From JAJXWB01 sp964634325 (GTDB lineage Bacteria; Pseudomonadota; Alphaproteobacteria; Rhizobiales; Beijerinckiaceae), in contig CAZWJF010000007.1 of the NCBI GenBank assembly GCA_964634325.1, positions 62,001-126,000 on the forward strand: 64,000 nucleotides of DNA. The letters run 5' to 3'. Every line of letters starts with the position of its first letter. The stretch's first letter is position 1. Positions 16,790-25,760 of the stretch are shown in pieces. Made by a program: the position numbers and the translations under genes. A model generated the notes under the pieces. That model saw nothing but the letters and a program-made list of their open reading frames with translations, ran no database searches and was not told the DNA's origin.

Positions 16790-17739
16790 GTCCTGCGGAT
16801 GCGCGGATCGATCAGCGCCTGCGCGACGTCGACCATCAGGTTGAGAGCGACGAAGAAGATGGCGAGCACGAGAATCGTGCCCTGCAGGAGCGGCAGGTCG
16901 CGCTGGAAGATCGCGGAGTTGAGCAGGAGTCCTGAGCCCGGCCAGGAGAACACGGTCTCGATCAGGATCGAACCGCCGAGCATGTAGCCGAGCTGCAGGC
17001 CCATGACGGCGAGCGCGGTGGGCGCGGCATTCCTGATCACATGGCGGAAGACTGCGGTTTCGCGCATGCCCTTGGCGTAGAGCGCCTCGACGAAATCCTG
17101 GCTGAGGATGTCGCCGGTCAATGCGCGCACGTTGCGCGTGATGATGCCCATCGGAATGACCGACGTCGTGATCGCCGGCAGGACGAGATAGCGCAAATGG
17201 GCCCAGTCCCACGCCCATTGGCCGGAACCGCCATCGCCCGCGCCCACCGCGGGCAGCCAGTTGAGCTCGACCGAGAAGACGATGACGAGGACCATGCCGA
17301 GCCAATAGTGCGGCACGGAAACGCCGGCGATGGCGATCGAGGTCGCGACCTTGTCGACCCAGGTGTCGCGAAAATAACCTGCGATGAGCCCGAGCGCGAG
17401 GCCGATCGTGAAGCCGATCATCGCAGCGGCGAAAGCGAGCATGACCGTGTTGGCCACTGCGCGCCCGACCTCCGTCGCCACCGGCCGGCCCGTGGCGATG
17501 GAGGCGCCGAGGTCGCCGTGCAGAACGCGCCAGAGCCAGAGGCCGAACTGCACCGGCAGCGGCTTGTCGAAACCGTAGACCTGCCGCAGTTGCTGCGCGA
17601 GTTCCTGCGAGGCGTCCGCAGGGAGCACGGCGACCAGCGGATCGCCCGGCGTCATGTGCACGAGCAGGAAGCAAAGCAGCGCCACGCTGAGAACGATGGG
17701 AACGGCGTAGGCGAGCCTGCGCAGGATGTAAGCGAGCAT
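16786..17739 (-). CDS. dppB: Oligopeptide ABC transporter permease DppB/OppB type
   Basis: The 317-residue six-helix permease begins MLAYILRRLAYAVPIVLSVALL, the canonical DppB N-terminus. It carries TPGDP, an LGLIAGYFRDTWVDK region, the EAA loop ALYAKGMRETAVFRHVIRNA and ends LIDPRIRRT. The ATG at 17739 is chosen because the open frame extends upstream only as low-quality arginine-rich sequence. The 100-base gap to the binding-protein gene upstream is typical. Confidence 0.94.
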   Translation of the reverse strand: MLAYILRRLAYAVPIVLSVALLCFLLVHMTPGDPLVAVLPADASQELAQQLRQVYGFDKPLPVQFGLWLWRVLHGDLGASIATGRPVATEVGRAVANTVMLAFAAAMIGFTIGLALGLIAGYFRDTWVDKVATSIAIAGVSVPHYWLGMVLVIVFSVELNWLPAVGAGDGGSGQWAWDWAHLRYLVLPAITTSVIPMGIITRNVRALTGDILSQDFVEALYAKGMRETAVFRHVIRNAAPTALAVMGLQLGYMLGGSILIETVFSWPGSGLLLNSAIFQRDLPLLQGTILVLAIFFVALNLMVDVAQALIDPRIRRT

Positions 17740-17839
17740 GGGGCGGCCTGTCGCGATGCGCCGGAGCGCGACCTGGTGGTTGTTCGCCGATCGCGCGCTG
17801 CGGCGCGATCGGCTTCGGCAATGAAGGCCGGGTTGCGCC

Positions 17840-19474
17840 CTACGGCGCGACCGACATGGTCGAGAAGTCGACGAACCAGCTCTTGGGCTGCACGAGGCCC
17901 TTGATCTTCGGGCTGATCGCACGCGGTCCGACATCGTGCGCCACGTAGAGGAATGCGGCGTCGTCGACGGAAGCCGCGTGCAGCTCGGCGAGCGCCGCAT
18001 CACGCGCAGCAGGATCGAACGTCTGCCGCGCCTTCTTCACGAGCTCGTCGAACTTGGGATCGTTGATGAAGCCCCAGTTGTTGGACACGGGCGGCGCCAT
18101 CGAGGATTGCAGGAAACGCACCAGGGCGAAGAAGGGATCCATCGCCGCGTATGTGACGTTGATTGCATTGGCGCCGTTGGCGCTCGCGTCCTTGGCGCCG
18201 CGACGCCAGTTTGTGAAGAGGGTGTTCCACTCGATGACGTCGAGCTGCACGTCGAAATAGCATTCGCCGAGCGCCTGCTGCAGATATTCGTTCATCGGCA
18301 GCGGCAGCATCTGGCCGGAGCCGGACGCCGAAGTCTGCACTTTCACGGCCAGCTTCTTCGAGGGGCCGAATCCCGCTTCCTGCATCAGCTTCTGCGCGGC
18401 CGCCTTGTCGTACTTGATCTCGAAGGTCGGCTTGCCGCGCCAGGGATGGCCGGGCTCGAAAGTGCCGGAGGCCGGCGCCATGAGGCCGCCGAGCAGATTG
18501 TCCTTCATCGCTGCGCGATCGACGCAGAGATTGGCGGCCTTGCGCACGCGAATGTCGTTCCACGGCGAGCCCGCGACCCGCGAGAATTGCCACGGCCAGA
18601 CATGCGGCTGCTCGTTGGCCTTGATGACGAAGCCCTTGGCCTTGAGTTCGGGCAGCGCGTCGGGGGCAGGCGCCTCGACCCAGTCGACCTGGCCCGAGAG
18701 CAGGGCCGCCGTGCGCGCATTGGCTTCGGGCATCGGCAGCAGCACCAGCTTCTCCACCTTCGGCACGCGATCCTTGTTCCAGTAGTCGGTGTTGCGCGTG
18801 AGTTCGAGGCGCTCGCGCGGCGTGAATTGCGTCATCTTCCACGGGCCGGTTCCCGAGGCGTCGCGCGCGAAGGCGGCCCAGGCGGCGGCCGCCTTGGCCT
18901 TGGCGTCCGCGCCCTGCGCGGCTGCGTAGAGCGCCTTCCACTTGGCGGGGCTCGCCATGAAAAGATTCGTGAGATTGATCGGCAGGAAAGAGTCAGGCTC
19001 CTTCGTCGTCAGCTCCACGCTCATGTCGTCGATCTTGCGCGCGGAGACGAGCGTCGGCATGCGCGAGGCCGTCACGCCGACCTGGCTCGGGTCGAACTGC
19101 TCGGCTTCCTTGTTCAGCACCTTCTCGACATTCCAGACGACCGCGTCCGCGTTGAAAGCGCTGCCGTCATGAAACTTGACGCCCGGCCGCAGCTTGAAGG
19201 TCCATTTCGTCTTGTCGACCGTGTCGACGGCCCATTCCATCGCGAGGCCGGGGATGACGACGCTGGGCTTCGTCTCCGACGACAGGTCCCACATCGTCAG
19301 CCCGTCATACATGGTGAGGCCGGTGAAGCGATTGCCTTCGAAACCCTGGTCCGGCTGACCGAGCGTGCGCGGTATGTCGGCGGCCGTCATGCCGATGCGC
19401 ACCGTTTGCGCCGACGCCGCCGAAGATAGCAGAGCCAGAACGAGTCCCGTCGCGGCAACCATGTAGATACGCAT
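17840..19474 (-). CDS. ABC transporter periplasmic solute-binding protein, family 5 (DppA/OppA-like)
   Basis: The 544-residue SBP_bac_5 protein has a clear signal peptide (cleavage after about ASAQ, residue 23). Family blocks are KWTFKLRPGVKFHDGSAFNADAV and a later DASGTGPWKMTQFTPRERLELTRN. It heads the leftward operon with permeases B, C and ATPases F, D. Its closest relative in the window is the divergent gene at 19615, with which it shares nearly colinear motifs, so the two arose by duplication. Ligand unknown: peptide, glutathione-like or opine. Confidence 0.92.
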   Translation of the reverse strand: MRIYMVAATGLVLALLSSAASAQTVRIGMTAADIPRTLGQPDQGFEGNRFTGLTMYDGLTMWDLSSETKPSVVIPGLAMEWAVDTVDKTKWTFKLRPGVKFHDGSAFNADAVVWNVEKVLNKEAEQFDPSQVGVTASRMPTLVSARKIDDMSVELTTKEPDSFLPINLTNLFMASPAKWKALYAAAQGADAKAKAAAAWAAFARDASGTGPWKMTQFTPRERLELTRNTDYWNKDRVPKVEKLVLLPMPEANARTAALLSGQVDWVEAPAPDALPELKAKGFVIKANEQPHVWPWQFSRVAGSPWNDIRVRKAANLCVDRAAMKDNLLGGLMAPASGTFEPGHPWRGKPTFEIKYDKAAAQKLMQEAGFGPSKKLAVKVQTSASGSGQMLPLPMNEYLQQALGECYFDVQLDVIEWNTLFTNWRRGAKDASANGANAINVTYAAMDPFFALVRFLQSSMAPPVSNNWGFINDPKFDELVKKARQTFDPAARDAALAELHAASVDDAAFLYVAHDVGPRAISPKIKGLVQPKSWFVDFSTMSVAP

Positions 19475-19614
19475 CGTCGTGCAGCTCCATCAAATGAACT
19501 GACCAAAAGTTATGCAACCGATGTGCCATCCGGCCGTCTTCGCAACTGCGGCGCCGGTGGCGCGCTTCTTGCTGACAGGCTAGCGGCTCAGCCCCCTTCC
19601 AAGGAGCAAAACCC

Positions 19615-21210
19615 ATGCAATTCCGGTCAGTTCGCGTTCTGGCGGCCGCCTGCGCGCTCGCTGTTTCCTTCAGCGCGGCGCGCGCAGAATCGGTGATCCG
19701 CTATGGCATCTCGATGGCGGACATTCCGCTGACCACCGGTCAACCCGATCGCGGCGCAGGCGCCTATCAATTCACCGGCTACACGCTCTACGACCCGCTC
19801 GTTGCGTGGGAAATGGACGTCGCCGACAGGCCCGGCAAGCTGGTCCCCGGGCTCGCGACGAAGTGGGAGGTCGATCCTGCCGACAAGACCAAGTGGACCT
19901 TCACGCTGCGCAAGGGCGTGAAGTTTCACGACGGCAGCGACTTCGACGCGGACGCGGTGATCTGGAATCTGGACAAAGTGCTCAACGACAAGGCGCCGCA
20001 ATTCGACAAGAGGCAGTCGGCACAGGTGAAGACGCGGCTCCCCTCGATCAAGAGCTACCGCAAGATCGACGACGGCGCGATCGAGATCACGACGAAGACG
20101 GTCGATTCCTTCTTCCCGTATCAGATGCTGTGGTTCCTCGTGTCGAGCCCGGCGCAATACGAGAAACTTGGCCGCGACTGGGACAAGTTCGCCATGCAGC
20201 CCTCCGGCACCGGCCCCTTCAAGCTCGGCAAGCTCGTGCCGCGCGAGCAGGCGGAACTCGTGCGCAACCCCGACTACTGGAACAAGGACAGGCTGCCTAA
20301 GGTCGACAAGCTCGTGCTCGTGCCGATGCCCGAAGCGCTGACGCGCACCAATGCGCTTCTGGCGGGCCAGGTCGATCTCATCGAAACCCCTGCGCCGGAC
20401 GCCGTGCCGCAACTCAAGGCGGCGGGCATGAAGCTCGTCGACAACGTGACGCCGCACGTGTGGAATTATCACCTGAGCATGCTGCCGGATTCGCCCTGGG
20501 CCGATATCCGTCTGCGCAAGGCGCTGAACCTGGCGATCGACCGCGACGCTGTCGTCGGCCTGATGAACGGGCTCGCCAAACCGGCAAAGGGACAGGTCGA
20601 TCCGTCAAGTCCATGGTTCGGCAAGCCGTCCTTCGACATCAAGTACGATCCGGAAGCGGCGAAAAAGCTGGTGAAGGAAGCCGGCTATTCGCCGGAGAAG
20701 CCGCTGAAGACCACCTTCATCATCGCGCAGGGCGGAACGGGGCAGATGCTGTCTCTGCCGATGAACGAGTTTCTGCAGCAGAGCTTCAAGGAAATCGGCG
20801 TCGACGTCGACTTCAAGGTCGTCGAGCTCGAGACGCTCTACACCCACTGGCGCAAGGGCGCGAAGGACGAGATCAATAAGGGGATCACGTCGAACAACAT
20901 CGCCTATGTCACATCGGATCCGCTCTACGCGATCATCCGCTTCTTCGATTCACGCCAGGGCGCGCCGGTCGGCGTGAACTGGGGCTATTATTCCAATCCC
21001 AAGGTCGACGCGATCATCGACGAGGCGAAGCAGACCTTCGATCCGAAGAGGCAGGACGAACTGATGGCGCAGGCGCACAGCCTGATCGTCGACGACGCGC
21101 CGCTGGTCTGGGTGGTGCACGACACCAATCCGCACGCCTTGTCGCCGAAGGTGAAGAAATTCGTGCAGGCCCAGCACTGGTTCCAGGACCTGACGACGAT
21201 CGGTTATTGA
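19615..21210 (+). CDS. ABC transporter periplasmic solute-binding protein, family 5, paralogue of the gene at 17840
   Basis: The 531-residue protein has a signal peptide cleaved around SAARA (residue 24) and the SBP_bac_5 block KWTFTLRKGVKFHDGSDFDADAV. It then follows its divergent neighbour almost motif for motif (MADIPLTTGQPD, RNPDYWNKDRLPKVDKL, LDSRQGAPVGVNWGYYSNP). It has no permease or ATPase of its own strand, so it probably feeds the DppBCDF complex transcribed the other way. This would widen the substrate range. A GGAG ribosome site precedes the ATG. Confidence 0.92.
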   Translation: MQFRSVRVLAAACALAVSFSAARAESVIRYGISMADIPLTTGQPDRGAGAYQFTGYTLYDPLVAWEMDVADRPGKLVPGLATKWEVDPADKTKWTFTLRKGVKFHDGSDFDADAVIWNLDKVLNDKAPQFDKRQSAQVKTRLPSIKSYRKIDDGAIEITTKTVDSFFPYQMLWFLVSSPAQYEKLGRDWDKFAMQPSGTGPFKLGKLVPREQAELVRNPDYWNKDRLPKVDKLVLVPMPEALTRTNALLAGQVDLIETPAPDAVPQLKAAGMKLVDNVTPHVWNYHLSMLPDSPWADIRLRKALNLAIDRDAVVGLMNGLAKPAKGQVDPSSPWFGKPSFDIKYDPEAAKKLVKEAGYSPEKPLKTTFIIAQGGTGQMLSLPMNEFLQQSFKEIGVDVDFKVVELETLYTHWRKGAKDEINKGITSNNIAYVTSDPLYAIIRFFDSRQGAPVGVNWGYYSNPKVDAIIDEAKQTFDPKRQDELMAQAHSLIVDDAPLVWVVHDTNPHALSPKVKKFVQAQHWFQDLTTIGY

Positions 21211-21228
21211 TCGGGAGCGCGGCGCCGG

Positions 21229-22824
21229 TCAGTAGCCCAGCGCCGCGCCATCCGAGCGGGGATCGGTCGCGCCTTCGAATACGCCGCCGCGGTTCAACAC
21301 GACCGCGCCGGCATGGCCCATGGCGCTGGAGAAAGCCGGGAACATCTCGATATTGTGACCGGCCGCGCGCAACTCTTCGCAGAGCGCGGGATCGAACCTG
21401 CTCTCGAGTTTGAGCGACACGCTTTCTTCGCCCCAGGTCTTGCCGAGCAGCCAGCGGGGCGCGGTGATCGCCTCCTGCAGGTCGCGCCCGAACATGGCGT
21501 AGCGCGAGAAGAGCGCGGACTGCGTCTGCGGCTGTCCTTCGCCGCCCATCGTGCCGTAGACCATAGTTCTGCCGTCGTCGAACAGCGCCATCGCCGGATT
21601 GAGCGTGTGGAACGGCTTGGCGCCTGGCCGCAGCCGCCGCACGGGATTGACGCTGTCGCCGATCAGGAAACTCGCGCCGCGGTTCTGCCAGACAATGCCC
21701 GTGTCCTCGAGCACGCAGCCCGAGCCATATTCGAAATAGATGCTCTGGATGTAGCTCGCTGCGATGCCGTTCGCATCTATCGCGCCGAGCCAGACCGTAT
21801 CGCCGGCGGACGCCGGCTGCGGCCAGGGGAGCGCGCGCGCCGGGTCGATGCGCGCGGCAAGCCTGTCGAGAATTTCCGGCGCGAGGAACTCGGCGGGATC
21901 GTGCGTCATCGAGGCGGGATCGCCGACATGGGCGTCGCGCACGATGAAGGCCTGCTTGGTCGCTTCGACGAGCCCGTGGATGTGCGCGAAGCTCTCTGCC
22001 TCCTTCACGCCGAGCCGGTCGAACAGGGCGAGGATCATCAGAGACGAAAGCCCCTGCGTCGGGGGCGGAAAGTTGAAGAGCCGCGCGCCGCGAATGGCGA
22101 CGGACAGCGGCGCGCGGCGCTGCGCGCGGTGCGCCGCGAGATCGGCGGCGCTGACGGGCGCGCCGATGCGCGCGAGATCAGCGGCGATGTCGTTCGCTAG
22201 CGCGCCCTCGTAGAAGCTGCGGGCGCCATCCTCGCCGATGCGCTTCAGCGTGCGTGCGAGCGCGGGCAGCCGCATGACGGCGCCTTCCTTGGGGGCGGCG
22301 CCGCCATGGAGATAGACCCCGGCGAAGCCCGGCGCGTCGGCAAGCTGCGACAGTTTTTCGGCCGTCGTCTCCTCCTGGCTCGCCGTGACAGGGAAGCCCG
22401 CTTCGGCATGGTGAACGGCGTCTTCGACGAGCCGCGCCATCGGCAGCCTGCCGCCGAGCTCGCGGCTCAACGCCAGCGCCTCGCCCCAGCCGGACACGGC
22501 GCCGGCCACCGTGTTGGCGGCGTATGGTCCCCGCCACGGCACTGCGGAAAGCCCACGCGATGCATAGAAATCCGGCGTCGCGGCGCCTGCGGCGGCGCCG
22601 CACGCGTCGATCGCGACGGGCGGTTCGCCGCCCTTCGAGACAAGCCAGAAGCCATCGCCGCCGATGGCGGTCATGTGCGGATAGACGACGGCGAGACAGG
22701 CGCCCATCGCGATCGTCGCCTCCACAGCCGTGCCGCCCTCGCGCAGGACGCGCAGGCCCGCTTCACTCGCCAGATGATGCGGCGACGTGACCATGCCGCG
22801 CGTCGACCTTGCCGTGGATCGCAT
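21229..22824 (-). CDS. Gamma-glutamyltransferase family hydrolase (HpxW/YwrD-like subgroup)
   Basis: The 531-residue N-terminal-nucleophile hydrolase has expected autocleavage and catalytic Thr343 in AGDTVWLGAID. The downstream block SIYFEYGSGCVLEDTGIVWQNRGASF is the form seen in oxamate amidohydrolase HpxW and YwrD-like proteins rather than in classical GGT (TTHxSVVD). Family motifs PPPTQG (253-258) and GGEGQPQT are present. No signal peptide is evident, so the enzyme is probably cytoplasmic. It is convergent with the SBP at 19615. The setting suggests hydrolysis of an imported gamma-glutamyl or amide compound. The start at 22824 is chosen because the conserved region begins at its residue 10. 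Confidence 0.85.
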   Translation of the reverse strand: MRSTARSTRGMVTSPHHLASEAGLRVLREGGTAVEATIAMGACLAVVYPHMTAIGGDGFWLVSKGGEPPVAIDACGAAAGAATPDFYASRGLSAVPWRGPYAANTVAGAVSGWGEALALSRELGGRLPMARLVEDAVHHAEAGFPVTASQEETTAEKLSQLADAPGFAGVYLHGGAAPKEGAVMRLPALARTLKRIGEDGARSFYEGALANDIAADLARIGAPVSAADLAAHRAQRRAPLSVAIRGARLFNFPPPTQGLSSLMILALFDRLGVKEAESFAHIHGLVEATKQAFIVRDAHVGDPASMTHDPAEFLAPEILDRLAARIDPARALPWPQPASAGDTVWLGAIDANGIAASYIQSIYFEYGSGCVLEDTGIVWQNRGASFLIGDSVNPVRRLRPGAKPFHTLNPAMALFDDGRTMVYGTMGGEGQPQTQSALFSRYAMFGRDLQEAITAPRWLLGKTWGEESVSLKLESRFDPALCEELRAAGHNIEMFPAFSSAMGHAGAVVLNRGGVFEGATDPRSDGAALGY

Positions 22825-23538
22825 GACGCCCGAATCTCCCCGCCGGTTGCAAAGCGGATCGACGATAGCTGGCAAAGCGGCGGCCTGCACATCGCAGAAA
22901 ATAGGCGCCTGCTGGTCCGCCTTGCCTGCATTCGCGGCGCCGCGCTGGAAGCTCGCAAGCTTTGGATCAAATGGCGGCCGCATACGGCTTGCTTGTGCCG
23001 ACGACGCTGATCTTCGTTGCGGCAGATCGATAACTGCATGTCGGAGAGCTGGCGCATCGTCGCAGCGCACGAGAGCGTCAACTCGGTCCGAGATCTGACG
23101 TTTCCAGAGTCGGTCGCGGGTCAGCAGCAGCCGCGGTCGGCCATCGCCGCGGTCGTCGGCTCTCCGCCCATCTCACCCTTTGCCTACGGCAGCTTCCGGG
23201 CGCGCCTGCCGAATGACAGGTTACGGGCCGGGAGCTCGCGGCAGGGGCCGAGCGGAAGCGGACCTTCGACGCGCATCTATCAAAGCTGTAGAGGCGATCC
23301 GCCACTCGCATTTCGTGAAATTTGATATCTCGGGGAGCACGCGGAAGTTGCGCTTTGGCCGCAACCACGCGAGCTGTTCCGCTAGCTCCCCGAGCCATGC
23401 TCTAGAGTAACGGCGACGTGCGATCTCGGGATCGTCAAGGGCGCAATGTGTCTGAAGTGTGTCAAATATTGATTCGAATCAAGGCGGAGCCGAAGCTGAA
23501 CAGGAAACATTTAGATATCTGAATTTCAGGGCTTCGCC
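22825..23538. other. Intergenic region upstream of the octaheme cytochrome gene
   Basis: No supported gene in about 710 bases; short rightward frames here have no recognisable features. The right end holds the FNR-type box at 23469-23482 and an AT-rich promoter-like stretch up to the ATG at 23539. The left part presumably holds the promoter of the leftward GGT-family gene. Confidence 0.55.
23469..23482. promoter_or_regulatory. Perfect FNR/FixK/Dnr-type box TTGAT-N4-ATCAA
   Basis: TTGATTCGAATCAA matches the consensus half-sites TTGAT and ATCAA exactly with a 4-base spacer. Its centre is about 63 bases before the ATG of the octaheme cytochrome. For class II activation (centre at -41.5) transcription would start near 23517, leaving a short leader. 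This predicts induction under low oxygen or nitrogen oxides by an FNR-, FixK- or DNR/NnrR-type protein. Confidence 0.85.
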
Positions 23539-25164
23539 ATGGCTACCCCCCGAATGAACGCCGCCGCCATTTGGCTCGTCGCAGCTGGCTTGCTTTTCAC
23601 CGGATGCATCTTCGCGGCGCCGCGCGCGGTCGCGGCGGATGGAACTGGTCTTTCGAAGAAGACGGCGAGCACCGCCGATCACAAAAAATTCAAGGAGCTG
23701 CAAGGGCCTTTCTCGTCCGGGCCAGAGGTCACGAAGGCGTGCTTGACCTGCCACACCGAGGCATCCAAGCAAATTCACAAGAGCCTGCACTGGACCTGGG
23801 ACTACACCAATCCCGCGACCGGCCAGAAACTCGGCAAGAAGAACATTATCAATAACTTCTGCGGCGCGCTCTCCAGCAACGAGCCTCGCTGCACATCCTG
23901 CCACGTCGGCTTTGGCTGGAAGGACGACAAGTTCGACTTCACGTCCGAGAACAATGTCGATTGCCTCGTCTGTCACGAAAAAACCGGGACCTACAAGAAA
24001 TTCCCCACCGACGCGGGCCACCCCAACTACACGCCGAAAGAAATGCCGGCTGGGAAGGTCTGGCCCGTTGCGGACCTCGCGAAGGTCGCCCAAAGCGTGG
24101 GTGACACCGGTCGCGAGAACTGCGGCGTCTGCCACTTCTATGGAGGCGGCGGCGATTCGGTGAAGCACGGAGATCTCGACAGCACTTTGACCAAGCCGAC
24201 CCGGAAGCTCGACGTCCATATGGGAACGGACGGGCTGAACTTTGCTTGCTCGACCTGCCACACGACCGAGGCGCACCTCACCGCCGGCTCGCGGTTCGCG
24301 ACCAAGGCGGTCGACAAGAAGGGCGTAGACATTCCCGGCCGCACCGACGGCAATCGCGCGACGTGCGAGTCCTGCCACGGTGAAACGCCGCACAAGGCCG
24401 GCAAGTACGCGGCGAAGATCAACGATCATACCAACCGGATCGCTTGCCCGACCTGCCACGTGCCGGAATTCGCGCGCGACAAGCCGACCAAGACCATGTG
24501 GGACTGGTCGACAGCCGGCAAGCTGAAGAACGGCAAGCCCTACATCGAGAAGAACGCCCAGGGCGAGGCGACCTACGATTCGATGAAGGGCAATTTCGAA
24601 TGGGAGGCGAAGGTCGTTCCGACCTATCGGTGGTTCAACGGCGAAATCTCCTACACGCTCGCGGGCGACAAGTTCGACGACAAGCAGATCGTTCCGATCA
24701 ATACGATCGGCGGCTCCCCTAAGGACCCGAATTCCCGGATCTGGCCGTTCAAGGCGATGCGCGGACGGCAACCCTACGACACCGAGAACAAGACGCTGCT
24801 GGCGGCGCACCTCTTCGGCAAGGACGACACGGCGTTCTGGTCCAATTTCGACTGGTCCAAGGCGCTGTCGTCTTCAGCCAAGCTGACCGGCGCGCCTTAT
24901 TCCGGCAAGTTCGGCTTCGTGGAAAGCGTCTACTATTGGCCGATCACACACATGGTCGCGCCCAAGGAAGACGCAGTGGGTTGCTCCAAGTGCCACGCCG
25001 TGGACGGCAGGATGAAAGGCGTCGAAGGAATCTACGTCCCCGGCCGCGACCGGTTCGCGTGGCTCGACATGCTGGGCTGGCTGGCGGCGGGGCTTACGCT
25101 GGCCGGCGTGCTGGGGCATCTCGGCCTCCGCGTCGTCTCCGCAAACCGCACGAGGGCGTCATGA
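23539..25164 (+). CDS. Membrane-anchored octaheme cytochrome c, octaheme tetrathionate reductase (OTR) family
   Basis: The 541-residue protein has an N-terminal export signal (about 1-33), exactly eight CxxCH heme sites (starting at Cys68, 118, 142, 195, 237, 276, 303, 482) and a C-terminal transmembrane helix (about 509-531). Heme spacing, with a long heme-free stretch before the eighth site, fits the OTR family. The Shewanella member reduces tetrathionate, nitrite and hydroxylamine in vitro; its physiological substrate is uncertain. The start codon follows the FNR-type box. The stop overlaps the cytochrome b start (ATGA), so the two form one unit: periplasmic multiheme enzyme or electron conduit plus quinol-linked b subunit. 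Confidence 0.92.
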   Translation: MATPRMNAAAIWLVAAGLLFTGCIFAAPRAVAADGTGLSKKTASTADHKKFKELQGPFSSGPEVTKACLTCHTEASKQIHKSLHWTWDYTNPATGQKLGKKNIINNFCGALSSNEPRCTSCHVGFGWKDDKFDFTSENNVDCLVCHEKTGTYKKFPTDAGHPNYTPKEMPAGKVWPVADLAKVAQSVGDTGRENCGVCHFYGGGGDSVKHGDLDSTLTKPTRKLDVHMGTDGLNFACSTCHTTEAHLTAGSRFATKAVDKKGVDIPGRTDGNRATCESCHGETPHKAGKYAAKINDHTNRIACPTCHVPEFARDKPTKTMWDWSTAGKLKNGKPYIEKNAQGEATYDSMKGNFEWEAKVVPTYRWFNGEISYTLAGDKFDDKQIVPINTIGGSPKDPNSRIWPFKAMRGRQPYDTENKTLLAAHLFGKDDTAFWSNFDWSKALSSSAKLTGAPYSGKFGFVESVYYWPITHMVAPKEDAVGCSKCHAVDGRMKGVEGIYVPGRDRFAWLDMLGWLAAGLTLAGVLGHLGLRVVSANRTRAS

Positions 25165-25760
25165 GTGGTGCGATCATTTTCTCCCGATTCGAGCGCTTCT
25201 GGCACTGGACTCAAGCCATCCTGATCCTAGGCCTGCTCGTCACCGGGTTCACTGTTCACGGCACGATCTCGCCGATGAACTGGGGCGCGGCGTCCCAATT
25301 GCATACGCAGCTGGCGTGGGCGCTGATCGTCCTCTGGGTGTTCGCCATTTTCTGGCACATCATCACCGGCGAATGGCGCCAGTACGTGCCGACGACCAAG
25401 GGCATGGGCGCTGTCGTGTACTACTACTCGATCGGCATCTTCCAGCCGGGCGTGCATCATCCCTACCGCAAGCTGCGCGCGGCCAAGCACAATCCGATGC
25501 AGCGCATGGCGTACCTGCTGTTCGACGTCGCCATTGCTCCCGCTCTCTGGATCTCTGGGCTGCTGTACATGTACTACAACGACTGGCCGGCGATCGGCAT
25601 TGCTGGCCTGTCGCTAAACGCTGTCGCGTTTGTGCATACGGCCGCCGCCTTCGCGCTGATCGCGTTCTTCATCGGTCACGTCTACATGGCCTTCACAGGC
25701 AAGCCGTGGTGGGATTACTTGGCCTCGATGGTCACGGGCAAGGCTGAGGTTGCAGACTGA
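25161..25760 (+). CDS. Cytochrome b subunit (Ni/Fe-hydrogenase/formate dehydrogenase gamma-type, cytochrome b561 fold)
   Basis: The 199-residue four-helix protein has likely heme-ligand histidines in RFERFWHWTQA (helix 1), HTQLAWALIVLWVFAIFWHIITGEW (helix 2) and VHTAAAFALIAFFIGHVYMAF (helix 4). It exchanges electrons between the quinone pool and the octaheme partner. The ATG at 25161 overlaps the preceding stop by 4 bases, which fixes the start even though the frame stays open further upstream. Confidence 0.92.
   Translation: MSGAIIFSRFERFWHWTQAILILGLLVTGFTVHGTISPMNWGAASQLHTQLAWALIVLWVFAIFWHIITGEWRQYVPTTKGMGAVVYYYSIGIFQPGVHHPYRKLRAAKHNPMQRMAYLLFDVAIAPALWISGLLYMYYNDWPAIGIAGLSLNAVAFVHTAAAFALIAFFIGHVYMAFTGKPWWDYLASMVTGKAEVAD

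Noticed and set aside
23017..23325. 102-codon rightward frame upstream of the octaheme gene
   Set aside because: No ribosome site, no recognisable features, and it ends well before the FNR-type box; treated as non-coding.
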